64,000 nucleotides of DNA from Roseovarius sp. MMSF_3359. Its GTDB lineage: Bacteria > Pseudomonadota > Alphaproteobacteria > Rhodobacterales > Rhodobacteraceae. Of this stretch, positions 1 through 8,556 are shown piece after piece; the stretch's first letter is position 1, and each line of letters begins with the position of its first letter. A model generated the notes under the pieces. The model was given only the letters and a program-made list of their open reading frames with translations, did not search any database and was not told the DNA's origin. Made by a program: the position numbers and the translations under genes. The stretch is from the NCBI RefSeq assembly GCF_030733385.1, contig NZ_JASHJC010000004.1, positions 124,001-188,000 on the forward strand. Reading direction: 5' to 3'.

Positions 1-330
1 GCCCATATCAACCCGCGCGCTACGACCGTCAGTTCGATCTTGCGCCATATCCGCCACGGCAAGGTGCGCGGTGTCTATTCCATCGGCGATGCCGAGGCCG
101 AGGTGATCGAGGCCGAGGTCATGTCGACCTCCAGCATCGCCGGATCCGCCATCCGCGACATCGACTTCCCCGAAGGCGTTCTGGTCGGCGGGGTCATGAA
201 GGATGGCGAAGTCTTCAAGCCTACCGGCGGGCTCAGGATCGAGGCTGGTGATGTGATCGTCCTGTTTGCGCTGTCGTCCGATGTGCCCATGGTCGAGCAG
301 TTGCTCCAGGTCTCGATTGATTTCTTCTGA
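1..330 (+). CDS. trkA: Trk potassium uptake protein TrkA, C-terminal part (truncated by window start)
   Basis: The reading frame is open from base 1 and stops at 328-330, so only about the last 109 residues are present. They match the end of TrkA: the tail of the second NAD-binding RCK half followed by an RCK_C domain, with the segment VRGVYSIGDAEAEVIEAEV and the closing DVIVLFALSSDVPMVEQLL. TrkA is the cytoplasmic nucleotide-binding regulatory subunit that gates TrkH. The trkH gene starts 4 bp after this stop, so the two are almost certainly co-transcribed. In Rhodobacterales this pair normally lies just before hfq, as here. Confidence 0.9.
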   Translation, partial: AHINPRATTVSSILRHIRHGKVRGVYSIGDAEAEVIEAEVMSTSSIAGSAIRDIDFPEGVLVGGVMKDGEVFKPTGGLRIEAGDVIVLFALSSDVPMVEQLLQVSIDFF

Positions 331-334
331 TCCG

Positions 335-1855
335 ATGATCGCCCGCATCCTGTCATTCCCCCTGATCCTGGTGCTGACGGGCCTGTCTGCCGTGGCGATG
401 TTCATCCCGTCGCTGCATGCGCTGGTGAACGAGGATCACAGCGTGTCGCGCGCCTTCGCCTATTCCGGCATCCTGGGGCTGGCGCTTGTGATGGTGGTCG
501 GGCTGGCCATGTCGGGCCGGGAGCGGGTCGGGCAGACCGATTTGCAGAACCTGCTGTCGCTCTTCCTCGCCTTCTCGGTTTTGCCGCTCTTTTTGGCCGT
601 GCCGTTCTACGAGGGGCTTGAGACGACGAGCTTCCTCAATGCCTATACCGAAATGGTCTCCTGTATCACCACCACCGGGGCCACGCTTTTTGAAAACCCC
701 GCGCGTCTCGGCGACACGCTGCATCTGTGGCGCGGGATGGTGGGCTGGGCCGGTGGTCTTCTGATCTGGGTCAGCGCCTCGGCGGTCCTGGCGCCGCTGA
801 ATCTTGGCGGGTTCGAGGTCACCGCCAGCGCCGAACCGGGGCAGGGGGAGGCCTATTCCGGCCGGTTCGAACGCGCCACCGCTGCCAAACGCATCCGGCA
901 GATCACGCTGCAACTGGGGCCGATCTATATCGGGCTGACCTGTGCGCTCTGGCTCTTGCTGCTCATTGGGGGCGACCGGCCGATGGTTGCGCTGATCCAT
1001 GCCATGTCGACCCTCGCCACCAGCGGAATATCGCCCATCGGCGGGGTGCAGAACGGCACGTCGGGCATCACCGGCGAGATGGTAATTTTCCTCTTTCTGC
1101 TCTTTGCCTTGTCGCGCCTGACCTTCTCCTCGGACACGGTCACCACCGCGCGCCCGGGGCTCGGTAGCGATCCGGAATTCCGCATCGGTGTGCTGCTTGT
1201 TCTGGGGGTACCGCTGCTTCTTTTCGCGCGTCACTGGCTCGGAGCCGCGGACGTGAACGAGACGCCGAATATCTATCTTGCGCTCAAGGCGCTTTGGGGC
1301 GGCGTTTTCACCGTTCTGTCGTTCCTTTCGACCACCGGTTTCGAGAGCGCCGATTGGGAAGTGTCCCGCATCTGGTCGGGCCTCGGGACGCCTGGCCTTA
1401 TTTTGCTGGGCCTGTCGCTGGTCGGTGGCGGTGTCGCGACCACCGCGGGCGGCGTGAAGCTGCTGCGGGTCTATGCGCTCTACCTCAATGGCCGCCGCGA
1501 GATGGAGCGGCTGGTGCATCCCTCATCGGTGGGCCGCGCGAGCGCGGGGGGGCGGCGCATCCGCCGTCAGGGCGCCTTTGTTGCCTGGATTTTCTTCATG
1601 CTTTTCGCGCTGTCGCTGGCCTTCGTGACGGTGACACTGGCTTTTCTGGGCATGGAGTTTCAGGAGGCGATCGTGCTGGCCATCGCGATGATCTCGACCA
1701 CCGGCCCATTGGTGCAGGTTGCCGCCGAAGACCCGATCAACCTGCTGCAGATGGGGGCGGCTGCCAAGCTCGTCCTGTCGGCTGCGATGGTGCTCGGGCG
1801 GCTCGAAACCCTTGCCATCATCGCGCTTTTCAACCCGGGCCTGTGGCGGGATTGA
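335..1855 (+). CDS. trkH: Trk system potassium uptake protein TrkH
   Basis: A 506-aa multi-pass inner-membrane protein and the ion-conducting subunit of the Trk K+ system. The four pore-loop repeats with filter-like glycines can be picked out: SCITTTGATLF near residue 110, ATSGISPIGG near 230, STTGFESADW near 330 and STTGPLVQVA near 450. An in-frame upstream start at 266 would overlap trkA and adds a Cys/Ser-rich stretch unlike a membrane protein, so the ATG at 335, 4 bp after the trkA stop, is preferred. Length and position behind trkA fit the family. TrkA would gate this channel according to nucleotide binding. Confidence 0.93.
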   Translation: MIARILSFPLILVLTGLSAVAMFIPSLHALVNEDHSVSRAFAYSGILGLALVMVVGLAMSGRERVGQTDLQNLLSLFLAFSVLPLFLAVPFYEGLETTSFLNAYTEMVSCITTTGATLFENPARLGDTLHLWRGMVGWAGGLLIWVSASAVLAPLNLGGFEVTASAEPGQGEAYSGRFERATAAKRIRQITLQLGPIYIGLTCALWLLLLIGGDRPMVALIHAMSTLATSGISPIGGVQNGTSGITGEMVIFLFLLFALSRLTFSSDTVTTARPGLGSDPEFRIGVLLVLGVPLLLFARHWLGAADVNETPNIYLALKALWGGVFTVLSFLSTTGFESADWEVSRIWSGLGTPGLILLGLSLVGGGVATTAGGVKLLRVYALYLNGRREMERLVHPSSVGRASAGGRRIRRQGAFVAWIFFMLFALSLAFVTVTLAFLGMEFQEAIVLAIAMISTTGPLVQVAAEDPINLLQMGAAAKLVLSAAMVLGRLETLAIIALFNPGLWRD

Positions 1856-1991
1856 TACGGAAGGGCTTGCATCCCACGTGCAAAGATGAATTTTAGGCTG
1901 GTAACCTGTTTCGGCGCGCTACATACTCGTGCGACGTGACTGACGAGTGCCGATCCGCGGTGCATGCAAGAACAAAGGTATTGAGGACAAG

Positions 1992-2231
1992 ATGGCTGCT
2001 GACAGACAAAATTTGCAAGACGCATTTCTGAACCAGGTGCGAAAGACCAAGATTCCGGTCACCGTGTTCCTGATCAACGGGGTCAAGCTGCAGGGTGTGA
2101 TCACCTGGTTTGACAATTTCTGCATCCTGTTGCGCCGGGATGGTCAGTCGCAGCTTGTCTACAAACATGCGGTTTCGACCATCATGCCGTCGCAGCCGGT
2201 GAACCTTTACGATGGTGAAGACGCCTCTTGA
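1992..2231 (+). CDS. hfq: RNA chaperone Hfq
   Basis: A 79-aa Sm-like RNA-binding protein that forms a hexameric ring and pairs small RNAs with mRNAs. The Sm1 region ([23 protein letters not shown]) and the Sm2 signature ([10 protein letters not shown]) are intact. The N-terminus [18 protein letters not shown] is typical of alphaproteobacterial Hfq, which fixes the start at 1992 and not at the upstream in-frame ATG at 1947. The stop overlaps the TTG start of hflX, so translation of the two is probably coupled. The 136-bp gap after trkH should hold its own promoter. Confidence 0.97.
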   Translation: MAADRQNLQDAFLNQVRKTKIPVTVFLINGVKLQGVITWFDNFCILLRRDGQSQLVYKHAVSTIMPSQPVNLYDGEDAS

Positions 2232-3505
2232 CCGAGACCGCGCGGGAGGCGACCCGGGCCTGGGTTCTGCATCCTGACATCAAGACATCCACTACGACCC
2301 GCGACCCGGCGCTTGCGCTGGAGGAAGCGGTATCGCTGGCCCATGCCTTGCCCGAGCTTGATGTGGTGGGCGACGGTGTCGTACGCCTGCCCAAGGCGCA
2401 TCCCGGCATGCTCTTCGGCAAGGGCAAGATTGACGAGCTGAAGGCGCTTTTCGAGGCCGAAGACGTGGCGCTCGTTCTCATTGACGGGCCGGTCACACCG
2501 GTGCAGCAGCGCAACCTGGAAAAGGCCTGGGGGCTGAAACTCCTGGACCGGACCGGGCTGATCCTCGAGATTTTCAGCGACCGTGCCGCAACCCGCGAGG
2601 GGGTGTTACAGGTCGAGATGGCGGCGCTGAGCTACCAGCGCACCCGCCTCGTGCGGGCCTGGACCCACCTGGAGCGGCAGCGCGGGGGCCTCGGTTTCGT
2701 TGGCGGCCCCGGCGAGACCCAGATCGAGGCCGACCGTCGCGCCATTGACGAACAATTGGTGCGCCTGCGCCGGCAATTGGACAAGGTGGTCAAGACCCGC
2801 ACGCTGCACCGCGCGTCGCGCGCCAAGGTGCCGTTTCCGATCGTGGCGCTTGTGGGCTATACCAACGCGGGCAAATCGACGCTTTTCAACCGCATGACCG
2901 GGGCGGAGGTAATGGCCAAGGACATGCTCTTTGCCACGCTCGATCCCACCATGCGGCGGATCGAATTGCCCGATAGCGGGCCAGAGATCATTCTGTCGGA
3001 CACGGTAGGCTTTATCAGCGACCTGCCCACGGAGCTGGTCGCCGCCTTCCGGGCCACACTCGAAGAAGTACTGGCCGCCGATCTGATCGTGCATGTGCGC
3101 GATATCTCTCACCCCGAAACCGCTGAGCAGGCCGAAGATGTCCGCGCCATCATGGAAAGCCTCGGCGTGGCCAAAGAAACCCCGCAGATCGAGGTTTGGA
3201 ACAAGATCGACCGGCTGGATGGGGACACGCTCAACACGGTGATGACACAAGCGGCGCGGATGGACGATGTGCTGGCGCTGTCGGCAATTACCGGGGCAGG
3301 GATGGCGGCGCTGGTCACCGGCATCACCGAGGCGCTGGCAGGCGATATGGTCGAGGCGACCTTGTCACTGGGCTTCAAAGAGGGGCGCAAGCGCGCCTGG
3401 CTCTTCGAACGCGGCCTGGTCGAGGCGGAGACGCAAGGCGAGGATGGCTTTGAGCTGCAGGTACGTTGGAACGCCCGTCAACAGGCGCAATTTTCGCGGC
3501 TGTAG
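2228..3505 (+). CDS. hflX: Ribosome-associated GTPase HflX
   Basis: A 425-aa GTPase that binds the 50S subunit and splits or rescues stalled ribosomes. It has the N-terminal HflX domain, the linker motif [16 protein letters not shown] (about residues 156-171), and a G domain with G1 GYTNAGKS (210-217), G3 DTVGF and G4 NKID. The start is TTG, overlapping the hfq stop as TTGA. This overlap and the absence of a closer ATG support TTG. The gene ends 18 bp before the stop of the convergent trypsin-like gene, so it marks the left edge of the accessory block. Length equals the family norm. Confidence 0.95.
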   Translation: MTETAREATRAWVLHPDIKTSTTTRDPALALEEAVSLAHALPELDVVGDGVVRLPKAHPGMLFGKGKIDELKALFEAEDVALVLIDGPVTPVQQRNLEKAWGLKLLDRTGLILEIFSDRAATREGVLQVEMAALSYQRTRLVRAWTHLERQRGGLGFVGGPGETQIEADRRAIDEQLVRLRRQLDKVVKTRTLHRASRAKVPFPIVALVGYTNAGKSTLFNRMTGAEVMAKDMLFATLDPTMRRIELPDSGPEIILSDTVGFISDLPTELVAAFRATLEEVLAADLIVHVRDISHPETAEQAEDVRAIMESLGVAKETPQIEVWNKIDRLDGDTLNTVMTQAARMDDVLALSAITGAGMAALVTGITEALAGDMVEATLSLGFKEGRKRAWLFERGLVEAETQGEDGFELQVRWNARQQAQFSRL

Positions 3506-3523
3506 GCTGGAGCGGGCGCAAGT

Positions 3524-4858
3524 CTAACCGTCCGAGCTTTCCGCCTTCCGTTTGAAACGCTGCCGTGTCGGGGATCGGAAGGTCAGTGCCATGGCCCAGA
3601 GAAAAGAGGCGAACGCCGTTGCGGTGGTCGTGATCTGCACAAACGGCGCAAGGATGGGCCAATAGGTCACCGTGTTCACGGCATTCCCGGATGTCCCGAG
3701 AATGTGATACCCGTTGTTGATGTAAGGATGGCCCGGAAGCGTCGACCAGAGGCCCACATCGGGGTGGCGGCATTTTCCCTCGGCAACCTCTTCGCAGAGG
3801 TCTCGCTCGGCCTCGGACAGGTCAGACGTGTAGACGACGATCGCCACCTCGTCGTGCAAAATACGTTCGGCAAACACGCCAAGCCCGTAAGCCGGAAGAA
3901 GGTTGAGAAAGAAGATCACACTCCCGGCGAGTACGGCGTCCCTTGCCCCGTCCGGGCCGATGCCCTTGCCGATGGGCAGGGGAATGCGCTTGTACCACCG
4001 CCTCTGACTGAAAGAACGGGCGATGCGGCCCTGTGCGACAAAGACCACAGTCAGCAACGGGCCAAGAAGGGTCAGACCGAAATGAGCCGACAGCACCTCG
4101 TCGCCCTTTGTCAGAAAACTCAGGTATCCGGTGGTCTCGCTTGATTGCATGTCGATAACAAGCATCACGGCCAGTTGCAGCGCCACCAGCGAGAGCACCT
4201 GCCACAGCCTGACCCATCCCTCCGTCGGACGCGGCGGTTCGATCGGCAATTCCGGGATACGCTTGGCGATGCGATGCGCCGGGATCATGTAGGAGGACGG
4301 GCCTGCGGTAGAGGAGGCGACCACGATCCCGACAGTGCCGCCCAGGGTGGCGTCATGAACACCGGAACCGCTCGTCCCCGGCGGCAGCGCCTCGTCCTTG
4401 AGGGACAGTTGATGCCATCTGCCCACGCTTGGGCGCAGTTGAACCTCTTCGTAGAACCCGGCATCGGTCGCACGTCGCATCCTGAGGATCGTGCCGGAAC
4501 CGAGATGGTTATCATTGTCCGACTGGTGAACCAGGATTGCCCGGCTGGCCTCGGGCGGGGCCGTTCCACCTGTCAGTTCAAGCAGCGCGATATCCTCGCC
4601 CTCCCTCCCGGGCGGGTCCCACGCGACAACAACGGCCGGTTCCGGCAACTCGGTCGCGAAGGGGAAGTTGACCGAAATCGTCGCACCCTCGTGAGGGACG
4701 GAGCCCTCGTAGGGCGATCGCTCCAGCGCCAGATTGACAACATGGGCGCAAGTGAGGACGTGGTAATCCGTCAGCAGAATGCCCATCCCGATCAGCCTGT
4801 CATCTGGCCCGACAATGCGGGCAATACCGGCGTCCGCGCTCCCGTTCTGATCGCTCAT
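3524..4858 (-). CDS. Trypsin-like serine protease with C-terminal membrane domain
   Basis: A 444-aa protein. Residues 1-205 form a trypsin-like domain with a visible triad: His39 in TCAHVV, Asp89 in GEDIALLEL and Ser163 in GTSGSG. No signal peptide precedes it, so the protease domain probably faces the cytoplasm. The rest has about four hydrophobic segments (around 218-236, 259-277, 308-329 and 399-427), which would tether the protease to the inner membrane. The start ATG overlaps the stop of the upstream subtilisin gene (ATGA at 4855-4858), so the two proteases are made together. Substrate unknown. Trypsin-like plus subtilisin pairs are known from bacterial conflict and signalling operons, but membership in such a system is inference. 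Confidence 0.8.
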   Translation of the reverse strand: MSDQNGSADAGIARIVGPDDRLIGMGILLTDYHVLTCAHVVNLALERSPYEGSVPHEGATISVNFPFATELPEPAVVVAWDPPGREGEDIALLELTGGTAPPEASRAILVHQSDNDNHLGSGTILRMRRATDAGFYEEVQLRPSVGRWHQLSLKDEALPPGTSGSGVHDATLGGTVGIVVASSTAGPSSYMIPAHRIAKRIPELPIEPPRPTEGWVRLWQVLSLVALQLAVMLVIDMQSSETTGYLSFLTKGDEVLSAHFGLTLLGPLLTVVFVAQGRIARSFSQRRWYKRIPLPIGKGIGPDGARDAVLAGSVIFFLNLLPAYGLGVFAERILHDEVAIVVYTSDLSEAERDLCEEVAEGKCRHPDVGLWSTLPGHPYINNGYHILGTSGNAVNTVTYWPILAPFVQITTTATAFASFLWAMALTFRSPTRQRFKRKAESSDG

Positions 4859-6075
4859 CCAAGCACCACCCTGCCTTCGCCAACGTCCCTTGGATCGCCG
4901 GGCAGCGCGGCGGATGTGGCCAGGAGCCCCCTGCGCAACCGATCTGCGTTGAATTTCCCTTCTTCTATCAGGCGCTGGGCGATGACGGCGGCGACCCCGG
5001 TGGCGTGCGGCGCGGCCATGCTTGTACCGGTGGAGAGGGCCAAGCCGCCACCGGGAACCGCCGAGCAGATTTTGACCCCCGGTGCCGACAGGTCCGGGGC
5101 GGCGTTGGACCTGTCCCAGATTTCATAGGAAGACGAATGCGCCGCCACAGACAGAATTCCGGTGCTGGCGGCCGGTGGCTCGACCTCGACGACATAGCGC
5201 GGCCGTTGGCTCGAATTGCCGGCTGCGGCAATAATCAACGGCAATGGCCAACTGACCGCGGACCCCGCAAGGAAGGCGAGCCGTTCGAACACAAGGATGT
5301 TCTCGCGATAATTGGCAAGGGCCATCGAATAGGCGGGCGCATCGTCCAGCCCGTCCGCCCGGTGGCGCTCAACCTCCAGCGCAAAGTCCAGCCCCAATGA
5401 CATGCAGATGACATGTGCCTTGCGCCGCATCGCCCACAAGACGCCATCGGCAACGGTTTCGGTACTGCCCCCGCGCGCGGAAAGAACCTTGGCGACCAGC
5501 GCCTCGTCGATGCCGCGGGCGATCCCGATCCGCGTTGAATGTTCCTTCTGGTCATAGGTGGTCGTGACGTCAGCACCGAAGATCGTCCCGGCGCAATGCG
5601 TCCCGTGCCCAACCCCATCCTCCAGACCCGTGCCGGTGAAATCCCGGTAACTGTTCGAGAGATCCAATTTGCGGAAGGCAGGATGCGCCGTGTCGATACC
5701 GGTATCAAGGATCGCCACTCTGACGCCTGCGCCTGCGGTTTCCGGAAGGGTGTGCGCGCCAACGCTTTCAATACCCCAGGAGATGGCCGGTGGTTCGAAT
5801 GCCACCTCCTTGGCGTTGGCGGCGCCTGACATGTCCTGGACATGTCTGAAGGGCATGTCGGGCAAGACGCCGACGACTGACTTGTCTCTTTTCAACATGC
5901 TGACTTCGTGATCGGTTGCCTCGACCACTTCGGTCCTCAGCGAAGACTGGTCAAAGCCTTCGTGCATGGTGATTTTGTGGCCGACCAGTTGATGGTCCGA
6001 CAAGGGTGCGATGCCAATGAGGTCATTGGAGAACATCTGGTCGGCTTTGAGGACAACAACTTTTTTCCGTTTCAT
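4855..6075 (-). CDS. S8 family peptidase (subtilisin-like), no signal peptide
   Basis: A 406-aa subtilase. The catalytic residues are Asp124 (ILDTGID), His157 (GHGTHCAGT), oxyanion Asn287 (AAAGNS) and Ser352 (GTSMAAPHATG). All four are canonical, so the enzyme should be active. Residues 1-80 resemble a propeptide (inhibitor-I9-like) but contain no secretion signal. A GAGGGGG Shine-Dalgarno precedes the ATG. It lies between a small membrane protein (upstream, 90-bp gap) and the trypsin-like protease (4-bp overlap). The arrangement suggests an intracellular proteolytic cascade in which one protease processes the other. That role is inference. Confidence 0.88.
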   Translation of the reverse strand: MKRKKVVVLKADQMFSNDLIGIAPLSDHQLVGHKITMHEGFDQSSLRTEVVEATDHEVSMLKRDKSVVGVLPDMPFRHVQDMSGAANAKEVAFEPPAISWGIESVGAHTLPETAGAGVRVAILDTGIDTAHPAFRKLDLSNSYRDFTGTGLEDGVGHGTHCAGTIFGADVTTTYDQKEHSTRIGIARGIDEALVAKVLSARGGSTETVADGVLWAMRRKAHVICMSLGLDFALEVERHRADGLDDAPAYSMALANYRENILVFERLAFLAGSAVSWPLPLIIAAAGNSSQRPRYVVEVEPPAASTGILSVAAHSSSYEIWDRSNAAPDLSAPGVKICSAVPGGGLALSTGTSMAAPHATGVAAVIAQRLIEEGKFNADRLRRGLLATSAALPGDPRDVGEGRVVLG

Positions 6076-6165
6076 CGTGGTGATCCCCCTCTCGGAAGTG
6101 GTCGGCTATCGAGGTTCATGTGTCGTCGGGGGCAGGACCGCGGGCACCCCGGCCGGTGCAGCGTC

Positions 6166-6627
6166 TCAACCGTCATGGTTGTCCGACAGCGTTGTTTTCC
6201 AATACCTGCACAACTCCTGCCGCGTGGGTTCAACCAATCGACGGAACAACAGGGCGGCAATGACCAGGGCGATGTTCGTGCTGACCCCGAATGCGCCGGT
6301 GAGCGCAATCAAAATGGCGCCCACAAAGGTCGCTTCGTCAATGCCGAGCAGTTTTCGATCCGCAACGTCATCAGGATCATCGCTGCACAGAAGGCTGCAA
6401 ATCTCCCGGATCAGACGTTCCTTGATGCGCCGCCCGAGGGCTGACATGCGGGGGGGATCAGAGAGAGAAACCAGGGCGGTTTCGCTTGTCTGCAAAATGG
6501 CTGTCCGGGCCAGTTCGTGTTCAAGCCAGCTATCACCGACACCGGTTCCCGTGCCGTCATCTTTCTCGATTGCCGTGGCAACCAGGATCATCACTTCATC
6601 TTCGGCCTCTGCTAAGTTCATTTTCAT
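6166..6627 (-). CDS. Small protein with C-terminal membrane hairpin, function unknown
   Basis: About 153 aa from the ATG at 6627, or 151 from the ATG at 6621, which has an AAAAGG ribosome site at better spacing. The longer frame to 6855 lacks a good start and is not favoured. Residues 1-100 are soluble and acidic. Residues about 105-140 are strongly hydrophobic (VGAILIALTGAFGV, then NIALVIAALLFRRL), probably a membrane hairpin. I do not recognise the family. It sits directly upstream of the two protease genes on the same strand and may be a membrane partner or substrate of those proteases. Confidence 0.6.
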   Translation of the reverse strand: MKMNLAEAEDEVMILVATAIEKDDGTGTGVGDSWLEHELARTAILQTSETALVSLSDPPRMSALGRRIKERLIREICSLLCSDDPDDVADRKLLGIDEATFVGAILIALTGAFGVSTNIALVIAALLFRRLVEPTRQELCRYWKTTLSDNHDG

Positions 6628-6781
6628 GCCTTTTGAGTTCCACCTGTCTTGTGTCGTGGGACAAGATTGGCATGGCCGCGTTATTGCAGCGTGATTCCGG
6701 AAAACCGGCGCAACGCCGGATACAGGTTGATCTTGTGCGATGCCCGCGCCGAATATCGTCACCGGTTTTTTCGCTATTGCC

Positions 6782-8371
6782 TTAGCTGGAACGCAATAGG
6801 TCTTTATTGACGAGCTTGGCTTTGCGAAGCATCGAAATCGGATAGGTGTCGTCATTCAGAAACTTGTCGATCGTGATCTCCGGTTCAATTTTCTTCAGCC
6901 GTTGAAAGATTTCATTCGACTGCTCGAGATCTCCACGGCTGCTCAGGAACCCGATCAAGTACCGCAACGGCGGCCTGAAAGACGGGCACAAGGCGCGCGC
7001 GCGCTGTGCATTTTTTATGGCACTGTCGAGATCACCGACGATGGCGGAGGTCAGGGCGACCTGAAAATCGGCCCAGTAGCGAAAGCTCCCCTGACGCGAA
7101 AGGTGTTGGGCGGTGCGCGCGGCCTGGTGCGATTTGTTGCTGTTGCCGGAGTAGAGAAGCGCATTGGACCACGCCCACCAGGCGAGAGGGTTGGAGGGGT
7201 TCGCATGCACCCCGAGGCGCGACAGATCACAGGCGGCCTGGGCATCGTTGTCCAAAACCAGCCGCGCATTTGCCGACGCTGCCAGAACCACCGAATTTGT
7301 AGGCTCGTCAGCAATCGCCCTGGCGCAGCTCTCATCGGCCAGCGCGCGCAGTTCCTCACGCCGCTGGCCTCCGGACTCGACAAAGTCGATGACGGCCAGT
7401 TGCGATTTCCAGGCAAGATACAATCCGCGCGGGTTGATCTCATAGGCCCGGTCAAAGAGGTGACCCGCGGCTTCCAGACCGTCGCGCCGCATGGAAAACA
7501 TCTGTCTGAGGCCCCGTCCAACAAGGAAATTTGCGTCCAGCTCGTCGGGGGAGCCGACAACGGGGCGGCAGAGCAACTCGGACAGCGTATCGCAGATCTT
7601 GTGGCACAGATTGAGGTATTCCAGCCCAAACTCGCCATTTCCAACCGGCGCTTGCCCAAGGGCGCTATCCGCCCAATGGGGTCCCGCACTCTGGCCCTCA
7701 TAGATGGAGGCGCGCAGACCCGTGTAGCCATCCCCGGCCTCAAACGCCTGCACCGCCAGAACCAAAGTACCCGGTTGCGGGATGGCGTTTGTCGATTGCG
7801 CCGGAGCAAACTCAACCACCTCCCGCAGCGACCGGTGGAGGATGTCGCCGAAACGCGCTTCGAGAACCCCCAGGGTGCTGTCGGGTTGATTGAAAGGTTC
7901 GATGATGAGCTCGCGTCGCTTGCGCGGGCGATCGAACGAAACGGGATGTGCTGCGGCGGCAACCACGGGCTGGCCAGACCGCATCGACGCCAGCCAGGTG
8001 TTGAACTCCGGGTCCCGAATATCGATCCCTTCGAGGAATTCACCTTTACCATCTCGTTTGATTTCGATCCGCGAAGGATCGAGGCGAACGACCGTACGAT
8101 CAGCAGAAAGAATATCCGAGGCCGCCCCGAAGGCGCGCCTTATCTGGACGAGAACCTGTCGGAGGCTTCCCGCGCCCTGTTCCGCGCGGCGATCACTCCA
8201 AAGTTTGTCCTGCAACCAAATCCGATGCCGGGTCAGGGTCTCTTCGGTGGCAAGAAGGGCGAGCAGGCCGCAGGCTTTCGCGCTCGATAGCACGATCTCC
8301 TCGCCGCCCGAGGTTTCGATTCGAAATCGCCCATTCAGGTGAAAAATGAATTCGATATGTGCATTCCCCAA
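6782..8371 (-). CDS. SARP/HilA-like winged-helix transcriptional regulator with TPR-like C-terminus
   Basis: 529 aa from a TTG start at 8371, chosen because GGAGAAG lies just upstream. The frame stays open to 8809, but that extension runs antisense through the Gly-His repeat gene and is spurious. Residues 1-110 resemble an OmpR/SARP-type winged helix: an opening beta segment (FHLNGRFRIETSGGEEI), then KACGLLALLA, then SLRQVLVQIRRAFG. The C-terminal half contains TPR-like helical pairs (LADESCARAIADEPTN, ASANARLVLDNDAQAA, NPLAWWAWSNALLYSG). This layout matches one-component activators such as HilA/AfsR relatives. It is divergent from the PAP2-protease operon and is the likely regulator of both units. 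Confidence 0.75.
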   Translation of the reverse strand: MGNAHIEFIFHLNGRFRIETSGGEEIVLSSAKACGLLALLATEETLTRHRIWLQDKLWSDRRAEQGAGSLRQVLVQIRRAFGAASDILSADRTVVRLDPSRIEIKRDGKGEFLEGIDIRDPEFNTWLASMRSGQPVVAAAAHPVSFDRPRKRRELIIEPFNQPDSTLGVLEARFGDILHRSLREVVEFAPAQSTNAIPQPGTLVLAVQAFEAGDGYTGLRASIYEGQSAGPHWADSALGQAPVGNGEFGLEYLNLCHKICDTLSELLCRPVVGSPDELDANFLVGRGLRQMFSMRRDGLEAAGHLFDRAYEINPRGLYLAWKSQLAVIDFVESGGQRREELRALADESCARAIADEPTNSVVLAASANARLVLDNDAQAACDLSRLGVHANPSNPLAWWAWSNALLYSGNSNKSHQAARTAQHLSRQGSFRYWADFQVALTSAIVGDLDSAIKNAQRARALCPSFRPPLRYLIGFLSSRGDLEQSNEIFQRLKKIEPEITIDKFLNDDTYPISMLRKAKLVNKDLLRSS

Positions 8372-8435
8372 TGTCTTCTCCAAAATCGAAAAAACGCAAC
8401 CTAACGTCGATGCGGCCCTAATTTGCTGCAATTTA

Positions 8436-8447
8436 TACGTTAACGTA
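8436..8447. promoter_or_regulatory. Perfect 12-bp palindrome in divergent promoter region
   Basis: TACGTTAACGTA is exactly self-complementary. It lies in the 185-bp AT-rich gap between the leftward SARP-like regulator (start 8371) and the rightward PAP2 gene (start 8557), placed where a dimeric regulator could control both units. That the neighbouring regulator binds it is inference. Confidence 0.45.
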
Positions 8448-8556
8448 CTGTATTTTTTCTCTATCGTTAAGCCTCCGTGAATTCTCGTGCGACCCCGTTG
8501 CGCGAGTTGAGCGGTCGGCAGACTATTAATAAGCGAACATTTTGGGGAGAAAACGA

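Noticed and set aside
3506..3523. Integration site at the left edge of the accessory block
   Set aside because: No tRNA end, direct repeat or integrase was found, so insertion by a mobile element cannot be supported.
4145..5128. Long open frame antisense to the trypsin-like and subtilisin genes
   Set aside because: It is the shadow of high-GC genes on the other strand. It has no recognisable domain, while the opposite strand carries complete catalytic motifs. The same applies to long antisense frames at 353-1519, 6902-8290, 9052-10086, 28761-29843, 34753-35934, 43373-44554 and 45418-46788.
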